Shown here one piece after another: positions 51,328 to 61,703 of a stretch of 64,000 bases of DNA (position 1 is its first letter; each line of letters starts with the position of its first letter). The DNA comes from Ceratopteris richardii (taxonomy: Eukaryota > Streptophyta > Polypodiopsida > Polypodiales > Pteridaceae), in contig CM035441.1 of the NCBI GenBank assembly GCA_020310875.1, positions 84,356,878 to 84,420,877 on the forward strand. The letters are read 5' to 3'. A program made the position numbers and the translations under genes. The notes under the pieces were generated by a model. The model saw nothing but the letters and a program-made list of their open reading frames with translations. It was not told the origin of the DNA and searched no databases.

Positions 51328-52710
51328 TCATCTGGATCTCAAGTTCATTCACCACCTATTTCCTAGGTCTTTTCTAAGCTCTTTTGGCTTTCTTGGCTTT
51401 TCCCAATTTTTTGTTTTCTCTCACTTTTCTCTTCCAGGCTATTTTGGTTTCCTGCAATATACGATACCTCTCGGGGTGATACCTCATCCACACGATACAC
51501 AATACTCTCTTGGATGATACGATATTATTAGGCCCACGATACGCGATACCACTCTATGGTGATACATCACACTTCCCGAGGTGATACCACCTTTTTGCAA
51601 TACACGACACTTCCCGAGGTGATACCACCTTTTTGTGATACACGATACCACTATGCTTATGATATGAAATTGTTGCACTTGGCGATACACAATACTTGCT
51701 GAAGTGATACATGATACCACCCTTTGCTCGATGCAATAATTGTCCACAAGATGATACTCGATACTTTATGTTAAACGATACGTGATACCTTACTGCGATG
51801 ATACCCCTTTACTGCGATAGAATACTTCTATGCACACGCTATAATACTTAGCGGTCACGATACTAGACGCAGATGATACACGATAACTCTCCTCACAATA
51901 TGATATTATAATGTTCACGATACACAATACTCGAACTAACACAATATGCAATACCTCTTGACAATACATGATACTTGATCGGTATTGTGATACTCAAGGA
52001 GGCAATACACGACACTTGGTGAGTATCGCCATACAAGGAATTGACGTATCACGACACCTAAACTCAATCGATCGTGATACTTTAGCCTAGTAAAGTCCAA
52101 ATTTAGCACTTCTCAATGCAAGGTTCTCTTCTTAGGCTTCTATCCCCTCTTATGTGCTTGTGGTCACTCCCTTCTCATTCATATACCCACTTCTCAACCC
52201 TGTGATACTTCCCCTATTTGATGTCACATTTGTGAGTGCTTTCTTGGTTTTGAGAGATCAATGGAATAAAGTCCTCACCTTCAATAGTAAGCCTTCCAAA
52301 TCTCGCCCCCTATCACCCACGAATGTGTGCACGCTCCACGATACACCACCCGTACCAGTCGTTTCTCGCTCACGATACTAGTGTTCCAAGAAAATGACTT
52401 CTCACTGAACTCATTCATGTACTTTAGGCCTTTGAAGTGCCCTAAGTCTGAATTGAAAAGAACAAATATTTTTGGGATTTTTCTAGTGTAACTTACCTAC
52501 CCTAATTCTACCTCTCTCTCTTCCCTAACCCTAACTCTTTCTCACTCCCTCACTCCTAACCCTATAAACTCATTACACACACCCCTAAAGTGTGAAGCAA
52601 CAAGTGTCAAATTGCTTTGTGACTTGCCACTAATTGCCATTACCTCTACTCACACGACTCGTTCACTCCATGGCTATCCCCATCACGTAGGCACCTTGAT
52701 TGGACTAGTT
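51328..52710 (-). other. Element A leader with short dispersed repeats
   Basis: Untranslated leader. At about 51455-52080 there are dozens of GATAC-based words (CGATACACGATACC, GAGGTGATACC), denser near 51560-51640 where a ~48-bp unit is repeated. A few more lie at 52330-52380. The array is older and less regular than those in B and F. The remainder (52090-52710) shows nothing recognisable. Confidence 0.65.
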
Positions 52711-52727
52711 CCCTAGCAACGGTGCCA
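52711..52727 (-). other. Element A primer-binding site, tRNA-Asp-like
   Basis: The minus strand reads TGGCACCGTTGCTAGGG, a slightly diverged version of the tRNA-Asp complement seen in B and F, six bases after the LTR. Confidence 0.75.
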
Positions 52728-52733
52728 AAAATA

Positions 52734-53625
52734 TGTGTACCTAAGTCGTAGGGCCTTAGGGACTTGTGTCAACTGAGACTATACTTCAATCGCCCCACAA
52801 GTGCATATAGTGGTGGATTAATACATGTTTAATTATCAATCCGTGAAATTAGACATATCAAATGTATGAAGATGTGTGCACACATGATGGTATGTGAAGT
52901 GACAATGCTACGATGCATATAGCTCAGTTCATCTACCTCTCCTACTCCTCAATCCTTTGAAAATGCATGCCGTAATACTTGCAACAACAGTAAGCACAAA
53001 TTCAGACTTTTCTCTCAACTCAGAACTCTTAATATGGTCAATATCGGGTTCCTTTCAAAGATCTCAACGAGACACATCTAATGGCACTTTTTTCAATCGA
53101 ACTTGACAAACATGCTTCAAGTTATGAGCAAAATAGTGAATGATGGGAAACACTACTTCAACTCCACAGCTCACCAAGCTTCACACACACACACAATATA
53201 GTCATGAAAACAAGAGAGGATGGGGTAGACCACACTACTAGACACACATTTGAAGCATGAATCACACACACAAGCTCTTGGAGAAGAAGATCCTTAGCAG
53301 AGAAAAGGCACATTCGAAAATTTCAACTTCCTTCCTCACAATGGTAAAAAGTCTTTACAAAGAGTCATCAAGTGACTTATATATATATGTGCCCTAAAAT
53401 GGTCCTTTCACACAAGAGACCGGCACTTTTATTTGGAAAACGCTAAATTTCTACTACGTTACAAGAATTATGGTACAAAAATTGGGATTTATGCATCTAG
53501 AGGACTCCTCTAGTGCATTTACATGGCTTATGAGGTATTTCATAGAAACTTGAAGAAGAAAATTTGTGCCCATAATTTGAAAATTTTTGGGGCTTGCTTT
53601 TTTGTGCTTCTTTCCTTTGCAACAA
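52734..53625 (-). repeat. Element A 5' LTR
   Basis: Starts TGTTGCAAAGG at 53625 and ends GGTACACA at 52734 on the minus strand. It matches 342-1223 at about 91% by eye. Confidence 0.87.
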
Positions 53626-53639
53626 CTAGCCATAGCGGT

Positions 53640-54400
53640 CGGGGCATCGAAATGGTTTCGAGACCCACCGTCATGAAGAGGCAAAGAGCCTAGTGGAGCT
53701 GGGGAGAAGGAAGGAGGATGAGATGCCTGTGTAGGGGGTTAGTGTGCCTCTTGTCTAGAGTGCTTCCTAGATTGACACTTGTCCTCAATAGGCACACCTT
53801 TGTAAGGTGAGCAACCTTATGACAAGAAAAACACTGATTTAGAAGGCCCAAATACTTGACCCTCTAAATCAACCACTCGCCTAAAAGAAGCAGGAGCTCA
53901 ATCTCTAACGATAACTATGAAGGATTAGAGATGAGGATCCTCAGTGATGAAAGGACCATAGCCTTGGCCACAATTGAGGATGCAGTCTTTGGGACCTCCA
54001 AAAGGTGCCAAGAGATCCTCTAATCCGAGGTAAGAAAGGAAGATACTCACAATAAAGGCTAGGGAAGCAGGATGTCACAAGAAATCCATATGCTTCCCTA
54101 GGAATGAAAGATGACAAAGAAGGTGTTGAAGGATCGAAGCCATGTCTCCAAGGACAAATGTACGCTCGGCTAGCTCGAATCACTATCAGGGATAAAGCAA
54201 TCATCTGAGAAACTACCTATAGAGACTTGAGTTGCACTTGATAAAAGTTGTGACCCAAGGTCTGAATATTAACTAACTTGCCAACCTCGACAAACAAGGT
54301 ACTCTAAAGAATGTTCCTGAGTTCGCCACAACTGGGGTGCAATCTGATGATCTTGCAAATGGTTGAAGAAGCTTGGAGGTGCTCAACTTCTGAGGCTAAG
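53640..54400 (-). pseudogene. LINE ORF1 remnant (DUF4283 and CCHC)
   Basis: On the minus strand 53941-54204 contains HGFDPSTPSLSSFIP, then YCEYLPFLPRIRGSLGTF. This is the pattern of the DUF4283 region that precedes the knuckle in plant L1 ORF1. Downstream at 53792-53833 another frame gives CFSCHKVAHLTKVC, a perfect C-x2-C-x4-H-x4-C zinc knuckle. Frame changes between the two show that it is decayed. No ORF2 follows, because the LTR of element A begins at 53625. The identification is by pattern only. Confidence 0.5.
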
Positions 54401-54619
54401 CTTGCTCTCCACTCATCTATAAAGGAGAGTCAAATGGGTGACATAGTGGAGGTGGGCAAGGGGGCTTCATGTGAGTCCCTCTATGGGGAGGACTTTGTGG
54501 CCATTCATGTCTAATGCATGCAAAGAGAAGGAAAGAGCACGAAGGCAGGGGCATGTGGGATGGTCTCATCCACACACCCTTCTCACAAACAAAGAAATGC
54601 AAAAAAAAAGACTAGACCA

Positions 54620-54860
54620 AGACCACAAGGGGGCGGATGGGAGGTTATGGGAGGAAGAAAGAGAAGGAGGAAGAGGGAGGTGTAGGGGGGAGCTGAGGCA
54701 ATGGGGTATGATTCAGGGAGGGCAAGCTGGTTCGGGGGGAGGGGGAGGGGGAGGGTGGGCTCCCGCTAGAGGGAGGGGGGTTGTTGCCTAAAGAGGGAAG
54801 GGGGAGTGGGGTGCAAGGAGGGAAGGACGAGAGCAAGAGGGGGCATGCACAATGAGTTCT
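54620..54860 (+). repeat. GA-rich low-complexity tract
   Basis: Runs of GGGAGG, GAGGAAG and GGGGGAG on the plus strand. The open frames here are low-complexity translations. Confidence 0.75.
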
Positions 54861-55780
54861 GAGTGTCCCCCCTCTTCTTTATGAGTGTCTCCCCTCTTCT
54901 CTTTGTTGCACTCTCTACAAGATCCATTTTTTATGGTGCACTTGAGACATCCACTATTGTACTACAAATTTATTAATCACGATAATCATAGTAGGTATTT
55001 GTAGATAGAAATTATCAATGGGGGTATTTCTAGTACTAACTAAGTACAACTACAAGGAGTTAAGTGACTAGAAAAAGGAATATTTTACAAGATTATCAAG
55101 GAGGTAGTTAGCTTTACGAAAGAGATCAATCAAATTTATAACTTTTGATAAAATTTCTGCAAGATCCTGATAGTGCCCTAACATTGGCATGCTCCGGTGG
55201 AACAAACCAGGTAGTAACTAAGATTCACTCCTCTTTCATGCGATCATACATAAGTTCTTCTAGAATTTGGCTGCTTAGATTGGCTAGATGCTTGTCATAC
55301 ATAGATAATTTCACCCCTTAGACTGGCTAGATACTTGTTTGGACCAATCTCCACACTATGGTTTGGTCAAGAAGTGTGCCTTCTGAGATGTGGAAGCTAG
55401 CTACCTTACATCATAGAATATGAACTTAGCTTCTTCTTCCACTAGACATTCATGTAGTTCTACTATTGATTGCATCCTATAGCAAGTGACTTTGTTCATT
55501 TGTCAATGCACTTCTATAATTTGTCGATCTTTATCCGCCTTGGATTCTTTGTTTAATGCTTGAATATGATCTTTGGATTCTTAGGCCTTGACTCGTACTC
55601 TCTTGTGTGGTACTTTGCATGTTTGTGATTTATCCTTCAAGTATATGAATGACTTTTTTAACCCGATCTACCTGATCTTCTACAACATTTTTATGTACAA
55701 AAAGATCATGATTTTCATCCTTCAATTGGTTGGCCCTTTTTCATGTTGAAAGATCATTGTGAGCCTTCCTATTATAAAGA
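54861..55780. other. No recognisable feature
   Basis: AT-rich sequence with no open frame of interest, no repeat copy elsewhere in the window and no domain seen. The right end may hold unreadable remains of the copia fragment that follows. Confidence 0.4.
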
Positions 55781-56670
55781 TATTATGTAGGCAAATAGTC
55801 ATGTCAAGTGGGAGCATACCATGAAGAGTGAGCTCAATTCTATTTCATGGCTTGTATGGACTTAAATAGTCTCTTAGACAATGGTATCAAAAGTTTGATG
55901 CATCCAGGAAGTCCCAAGGCTATTCTATAAGCAATGAGGATCATTGTCTCTACATTAAGAGATGTTGAAATGGAAGCCTTGATACTTTATGTTGATTGTT
56001 GGAAAGTCCTCAAAGGACTTGTCTCTCTTGAAGACAAAGTTGAGTTAGACTTTTGACATGAAAGATTTGGGAGATGCTAAACATATCCTTGGTATGCGCA
56101 TTACTTGTGATAGGAGTAAGAGATTCACGTACTTGTCTCAACATCAATACATAACCAAAGTACTTGATAGGTTCAATATCCATGGTAGAAAGGCATTGAG
56201 TACACTATTGCCCACATCTTGAAATTCAGTAAGGATGATTGTCATAAAAATAATGAGAAGAAGGAATTCATGACGGGGCTTCCTTATCAGTTTTTTGTTG
56301 GTAGTGTCACGTATGCTATGGTAGCCACCAGGCTAGACGTTGTATTTGTAGTGAGAGTTTTGAGTAGATATATGTCAAATCTTGGCAAGAAGTATTGGGA
56401 TGTAGTCAAAATGATTATAGTGATATCTGGGTGGCACTAAGGACATGTGCCTATGCTTGGGTTGATTCATATATCCATTGTTCATATCACTTTATTCAAA
56501 ATTGCTTGGACAACAAACACATTTTATTTGAGAAAGTTCATACTCAAGAAAATGTAGTAGATGCTTTGACAAAAGCTCTACCACATAATAGCTTTAGACT
56601 CTATTGTCCCTTGATGGGGGTCACTTTGATCTTGTTTTGCACAATCCCTTGTACATGGTGGGAGATATAG
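55781..56670 (+). pseudogene. Decayed Ty1/copia pol fragment
   Basis: Plus-strand pieces read as copia RT and RNase H in order: MKSELNSI near 55830, SNEDHCLYIKR near 55940, TFDMKDLGDAKHILGMRI near 56050, LVGSVTYAMVATR-like sequence near 56310, and HTQENVVDALTKALP near 56550. A purine-rich GGTGGGAGATA follows at 56657. The fragment is old and heavily broken. No LTR was recognised. Confidence 0.75.
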
Positions 56671-57258
56671 GTCATATACTCATACTCAAATATTCTTTGT
56701 CATTCTTTATCTTTCTCCCTTAGCCATATCATCCATATTGAACTTTTGTGGGAGTTTGTTATAGATTGTTACTGTTAGTGTGTATGTAAAACGCCAAATG
56801 GTTGCTAGAGACTCTTGTAGATGTATGTCGTAATAAAATATATAGTGTTTTGGTCAACCACAAACTATGTTGAGATCACTAATTTGTGAAACTTGCATAC
56901 AACAAATTGTACTCTCTATTCTTTGTTTTCTTCATTTTTTTTGAAGGTCTGCACAAATAGAAACATCGAAACGTTATGATGCAAACCAAAAAGATAATCC
57001 GCACAATGAGAAGATGGGAAGTTCCCCTTGATTCAGAATGCTTTCCCTTTAAATCATGTACAAAAAGCTTTCCAAATATAAACTTCATAGACACTTTCCA
57101 ATTATGTATTAAGTGGATCTTTGGGCCAAGAATGGATCTTTTCATTTTTGAAGTTCGATCATCAACCTACTCTTCAAGTTATGCTTGAAAGATTGGAACA
57201 AACAACACACACATGTTAGGAATCTCTTTTATTTCCATTTCCAAAGGTAATATGTGAG
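56671..57258. other. No recognisable feature
   Basis: Non-coding sequence after the copia fragment. Short open frames on both strands show no domain. Confidence 0.4.
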
Positions 57259-57334
57259 GCCGCACTAAGAGACTGAACCATGGACCTCAAAGTCCATGGT
57301 CGAGTGTTTTACCACTATGTCACGGATCCCTCAC
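57259..57334 (-). ncRNA. tRNA-Gln-like sequence (SINE head or tRNA pseudogene)
   Basis: On the minus strand ATAGTGGTAAAACACTC resembles an A box. A perfect 7-bp stem, CATGGAC/GTCCATG, closes around a TTTGAG loop and places a TTG anticodon. GGTTCAGTCTC then fits a B box. The order and words match plant tRNA-Gln(UUG), but the variable and T arms are too altered for a working tRNA. An inverted repeat, ACAAGATC/GATCTTGT, lies just beyond at about 57332-57352. Confidence 0.55.
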
Positions 57335-58029
57335 AAGATCAATGGATCTTGTGCATATAGTGGATGAACGAGTTAAGCTTTGTGTTGTCACTATTTTTCT
57401 TTCTAGAAACAAATAGGAAATAGAGAATAGAAATACACATTCACACACCCAACACACTCCGTCATAAAGTAGACATAATTTATGGGTCACAAATACATTC
57501 ATAGAGTTTAAGCATCGATTCCTTGGCGAGACTTGAATGAATGCAGACCTTTTTCCCACAAAATCACGACAAAATTTATGATCCCATATACCCGTTCGAT
57601 CTTCTAATTTGTAAAGATATATGAACAAATACAGCCTAGGACTTAAATGCAAATAATTATAATTGAAAACGGTAGGCCAAAGGCCACGATGGAGTCCAAC
57701 ATTTTCAAAAGAAGTAAAACTTTTATCTTGAGGCTCGAGAGGTTGAAACTTGAGCCTTTGGAGCAAAGTTCAAACTCCTCAAGAGATTAAATAATTGTTT
57801 TAGGCAAGAGTTCATGAGGAGGAGCTCTTCAACCCTAACTGTGGTGTTGCATCCCTAAGCTTGGCTTGCGCTCAAATAAACAAGAAGCTTTGGTTCTATA
57901 TTGTGGCTACTTTCCATTAGTGCATTGGACTAATGTATTTCAATCCAGCCGTGTGTCTCCCCCACAAGGGGTGGGCATGGCCCTGGAAGAAGTGCTATGC
58001 AATGGGTATTCACATGTTAGCTACAATTG
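57335..58029. other. No recognisable feature
   Basis: Non-coding sequence. The right end may include the 5' untranslated part of the LINE that follows. Confidence 0.35.
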
Positions 58030-58063
58030 AAAGGATAGAGTCTCATCATCGAAACCCTCCTTT

Positions 58064-58850
58064 GTGGATACTTTTTGTAATATGGCTATGTCTTCCAAAC
58101 CGCTCTTCAATGCAAAAGGTACTCTTCAAACCCTAAAATTAACAATATATTTAGTGATAATGGGAAAAGGCTCAAGAAGGAAGGGCAACATCGATCTAGA
58201 TGACAGTTATGTAGATTACGATGACAAAACCCTTATTATTGATAGGGTCTTGTTAAACAGGTGGCACGACTCGCTTCATTATGTAGTCATTGGGCTTGTC
58301 ATGGCCCCATGCTTGCTCAAGATACCCTTAAATGGTGGATTAAAAATAATTGGGAAAGTTGAGGATTGTATGTTAAGCACGTGGAGTTCTTGTTGAATAA
58401 TTATTACCCTTCTTTATTACGATGTGAATAGTGCAATGTAGATTATTATCAAAGGCCATTGGCTTATTATGAACACCCGCATATCATTTTTTAAATGGTG
58501 TCCTAGTTTCAACCCAAGGGGACCAAAGCCCCCGTGTGGGTGGAGTTTCCTAACTTATCAGTTGAATATTACTCGTGGGTTAATAGCCTTGGAAACGTAT
58601 TAGGTAAGGTTTTAGGTCAAAGGACTAGGAATGGTATGAATCCCAAGTGGGATCCCCAAATCATGGTGGAAATTGACCTTGCAAATGATATCAAGTCCAC
58701 CTTGGTTATCAAAGACTCAGAAGGCTGTAAGTGTAAGTTGCAGGAACAAAAGATAGTGTATAAAAACCTTCTTAATGATTGCTTTGATTGCTAGACAGGG
58801 GCACCTTATTTGAGATTGTCCCCGTTTGAATACAAGGAAACGAGTGTCAT
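58064..58850 (+). pseudogene. LINE ORF1: DUF4283 plus zinc knuckle
   Basis: RNA-binding ORF1 of a plant L1 element. The first frame gives TLIIDRVLLNRWHDSLHYVV and IGLVMAPC, the start of DUF4283. After a frame change, KPPVWVEFPNLSVEYYSW, NVLGKVLGQRTRNGMNPKWD and IKDSEGCKCKLQEQKIVYKN continue it. The block ends at CFDC, and GHLI followed by DCP in another frame (about 58800-58825) completes a CCHC knuckle. Several frameshifts and at least one stop within the knuckle mark it as dead. Confidence 0.75.
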
Positions 58851-59339
58851 AGTAATGATGACTCTTCTAGTAATGATAAGGTTGATTTTGGCATACAAAG
58901 TATAGTAAAGGCAATGATATTTATTTTAAAAAGGGATTCCAAAAATCGTACGAGAAGAAAAACTGAGGTTTTGTTGACCAATGTTTTTGACCCCCTTTTG
59001 GATGAAGCTAAAAACATGAAAGATTCTAACAAAGGGTGCCCAAAAGGACATAGTTCTCACAATACTAAAAAACTTGAAGACAAAAATGATTCTCAAGAAG
59101 CTTTGATCCATGAGGATGCTAGAACTAATAATGTAGATAATGTTTTGACTAACCAGTATACATGTAGACCTAGGTTGGAAAAAGGTTACAAGGAAAAAGA
59201 ATGGGCACTCTTCCAATGAGAGCTATGAGTACAACTCTTTTGAACCGTCAGTCATTGATGAGGAAGACTCGATGCATACAGGTAATGATGATACTTTCTC
59301 TAACCAGCTAAATCAAAAACATATTAGAAGTTTCTGTTA

Positions 59340-61690
59340 GCACCACTAATCAATGGATTGGTTTAAAATGTGATTGGCCTCTTAATGTCACCATAATCAA
59401 TGTTTGTGTTGCTAATAACCACGCTGATAGAACTAATTGCTGGAAATAGATTTCTAAGTTTGATGGTGATGTCATTATAATGGGGGATTTCAATATGGTT
59501 ATTGATGCTTGTGATAGGAGAGGTAATAGAGATAATGTGATTCATGGTAGGGAGAAGGCTGCTTGGATTGATTTGGTCAATAACTTGAACATTGTGGATT
59601 TGAAGTATAGGCATATTTGGGCGACCAATAATTGTAATTCCCCTCTCTCGTCTAGGTTAGATCGATGCTACTTTAATGCTAATAGAGTGCAAGGGCTTTG
59701 ACATTACATTGCTGAGACTAACTCCTCCCTTGAATTTTCTGATCATGTTCCCCTTTTGATCAAGTTACTCAACAACTGTCCGAATTATAAAGTTGGTTGG
59801 ATCCATTGAGTTTCGCCCCTTCTTGATATTCCTTGTATCATTGAGAAAACTAAGAACGTTTTTAGGAGTCAATTCAAAGATACTAGGTCCTCTATGTCTG
59901 CTTGGGAGAAAGACATTAAAGAGGTCCAAAATCTTTTTACCCACTACAAAAGATTGGCTAAGGAGATTAGGGTTAAAAGAAAGGTGATGATTATAAAAGA
60001 AATAGAAAGTTATAAAGTTAGCAACCTCTCTAGTCAGAGGGTCCTAGAGCTTCATGATAGATTAAGGTTAGAAGACTACCTTCTTGCTTCTAGTGCCTCT
60101 TCCTCTTCAAGGAAATTTTGGGCCAGTAAGGTTCATAAACCCAACAAACATATGCTTGATTTGATGAAGAAAAAAAAAAGGCTAAAGATTTCATCCCTAT
60201 GCTCAAGGAGAGTTGAGGGAGGGCATGAAATTGATATCAATGATAATTTACAAGAGGCTCTTAGCTTCTTTACCAATGTTTTCTCTAGGCTTCCCAACTC
60301 GTGGGAAGACATCTAGAGGGCCAGAGCTCATATTTCTCTTATAAGGAAAAACACTATTCCTTAGTTCCTTGCTTCCATTCTGGACATGCCCCTCTCTGCC
60401 AATGAGGTTACCTTGTAAATCTCCTGGACATGATGGTATTTCTAATGAATTTTTCTTACCTCTTGGTGATTTTTTGATTCCTTTCATTCTCTTGATCTAG
60501 CAAGAACTAAAAGAAGAGGTGCTCTTTCGACCTTTATCAATGTTGGGGTTATTAAATTGATTCACAAAACGTTTTGCCTTTCTAGTGGCTCTATTATTAA
60601 CCATCACAAGACTGCCTTTTATGCTAACAACAAGCACACTCCCAAGTGCATTCTCAATAATAATTCTGAGATTATTCAAGAAGCCACCATTTTCAGACTG
60701 TTTGGTATTCCTATGGGTTTTGAAGTCAATTTTGAGCAAAGGTGGGATTGGCTCCTAAATAAATTTAGGAGTAAGGTGTTCAACATAGTCTGTCTTATCA
60801 AATTTTTATTTTAAACCATCATAATTTGCCTTCTGTGATTTATTTTTTTTCTTGTTGGAAACCTAGCAAAAAGAAGTTGTCTCAGGTTGTGGCTCTTGCT
60901 AGAAGATTTATGTGTGTGGGGGGGGGGGGGGGCTCTGATGTGTAACAAGACCCCTAAGGTTGCTTGTCTTTATGCTGCATGAAGAAGGAGGAGGGCGGCC
61001 TAGGTGTTCTTTGCCCCTCTGAAATGGCTATTTTGATGTCAGCTAAATGGATCATGAGAGCTACTTATTCTTCTAACTTTTGGGCCTCTTTGATCAAAAG
61101 AAATTGCAATCAATTTTAGGTCACAAGTTATAAAGCTTGGAATAACCTTAATATTTGGGATATTATAAAGGCACAACTAGAAACAAGTTCTTTTAGCTGA
61201 TGTGACCCTTGATATGTATAAGAAATTCAAAAGTCAACACACTTCTATTGAAGCTATTATAGACAAGTTGAACAGGAGATGGAACTTAAATTGGTGCCCC
61301 AAACAATGGAAGTATGGATTCTGCTTCTTATGGGTCTTCCCTTTCTCCAGTAAGCACTCTAAGCACTCTGCTCTCCAATGGCTCATACTGGCAGCAAGGA
61401 AAGAAAGTTAAATATTGATGCAATTAGTTGCCCCTTCTATGGCGTTCAGCTCTCGAGAGAAATACTTTATCTTCTCTTGTATCTCTGAGATGAAAAAAGT
61501 GGCTAAAACTTGTATACTAATATTAACGACACTCCCCCTCTAAATTTCAGCACTTATGCCATGTTGTGTAAGCTTAGTTTTCACAAATGAAAGAAAGCTT
61601 GCTAGCCCTATACTCTATACTCTATGGAGAGATTTCTCATGATGTTCGCTCTCGGATAGATTTGTATTTCCTTCTCTGGTGCGGGGGCCT
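59340..61690 (+). pseudogene. LINE ORF2: endonuclease and reverse transcriptase
   Basis: The APE-type endonuclease shows IIMGDFNMVIDACDRR at 59474-59521, with the catalytic GDFN, and ends with SDHVPLLIKLL at about 59739. A charged linker (59793-60316) leads to the RT: SPGHDGISNEFF near 60424, NVGVIKLIHK near 60540, SGSIINHHKTAFY near 60590 and FRLFGIPMGFEVNFEQRWDW near 60690. The central RT part with the catalytic DD is not seen, so there is probably an internal deletion between about 60560 and 60580. YFFSCWKPSKKKLSQV near 60840 matches YFISCWRPKEKELAKV of the neighbouring LINE. A CPFYG...SREKYFIFSC remnant near 61435-61490 fits the C-terminal zf-RVT. Confidence 0.78.
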
Positions 61691-61703
61691 ACCCACTGCA
61701 CTT

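Larger units (their letters stand above)
342..53625 (-). mobile_element. Element A: old Ty3/gypsy LTR retrotransposon hosting the nest
   Basis: Two homologous LTRs of about 880-890 bp lie at 342-1223 and 52734-53625. They begin TGTTG and end ACACA on the minus strand. A primer-binding site like tRNA-Asp follows the right LTR and a purine tract precedes the left one. Between them lie remnants of gag, protease and reverse transcriptase. RNase H and integrase were not recognised. The element is broken in many places and is interrupted by elements E and B. LTR identity is about 91% by eye, the lowest in the nest, so it is the oldest member. The 5-bp flanks (ACTCA and ACTAG) do not match exactly, so treating both LTRs as one insertion is likely but not certain. 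Confidence 0.75.
58030..61690 (+). mobile_element. Decayed L1-type LINE, sense strand
   Basis: ORF1 (DUF4283 and CCHC), endonuclease, reverse transcriptase and C-terminal zinc remnants occur in the canonical L1 order on the plus strand. Many frame changes and stops show that it is inactive. A run of 15 G at 60918-60932 interrupts the RT thumb region. The 5' end is a guess based on where ORF1 begins. The 3' end is unclear because the tail of a second LINE lies against it at about 61704. Confidence 0.8.

Noticed and set aside
54471-54836. Frames rich in Gly/Arg or Pro/Ser near 54.5-54.8 kb
   Set aside because: They come from GA-rich low-complexity DNA that is open on both strands.
57259-57334. 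Functional tRNA-Gln gene
   Set aside because: The variable and T arms do not fold properly and the acceptor ends do not pair.
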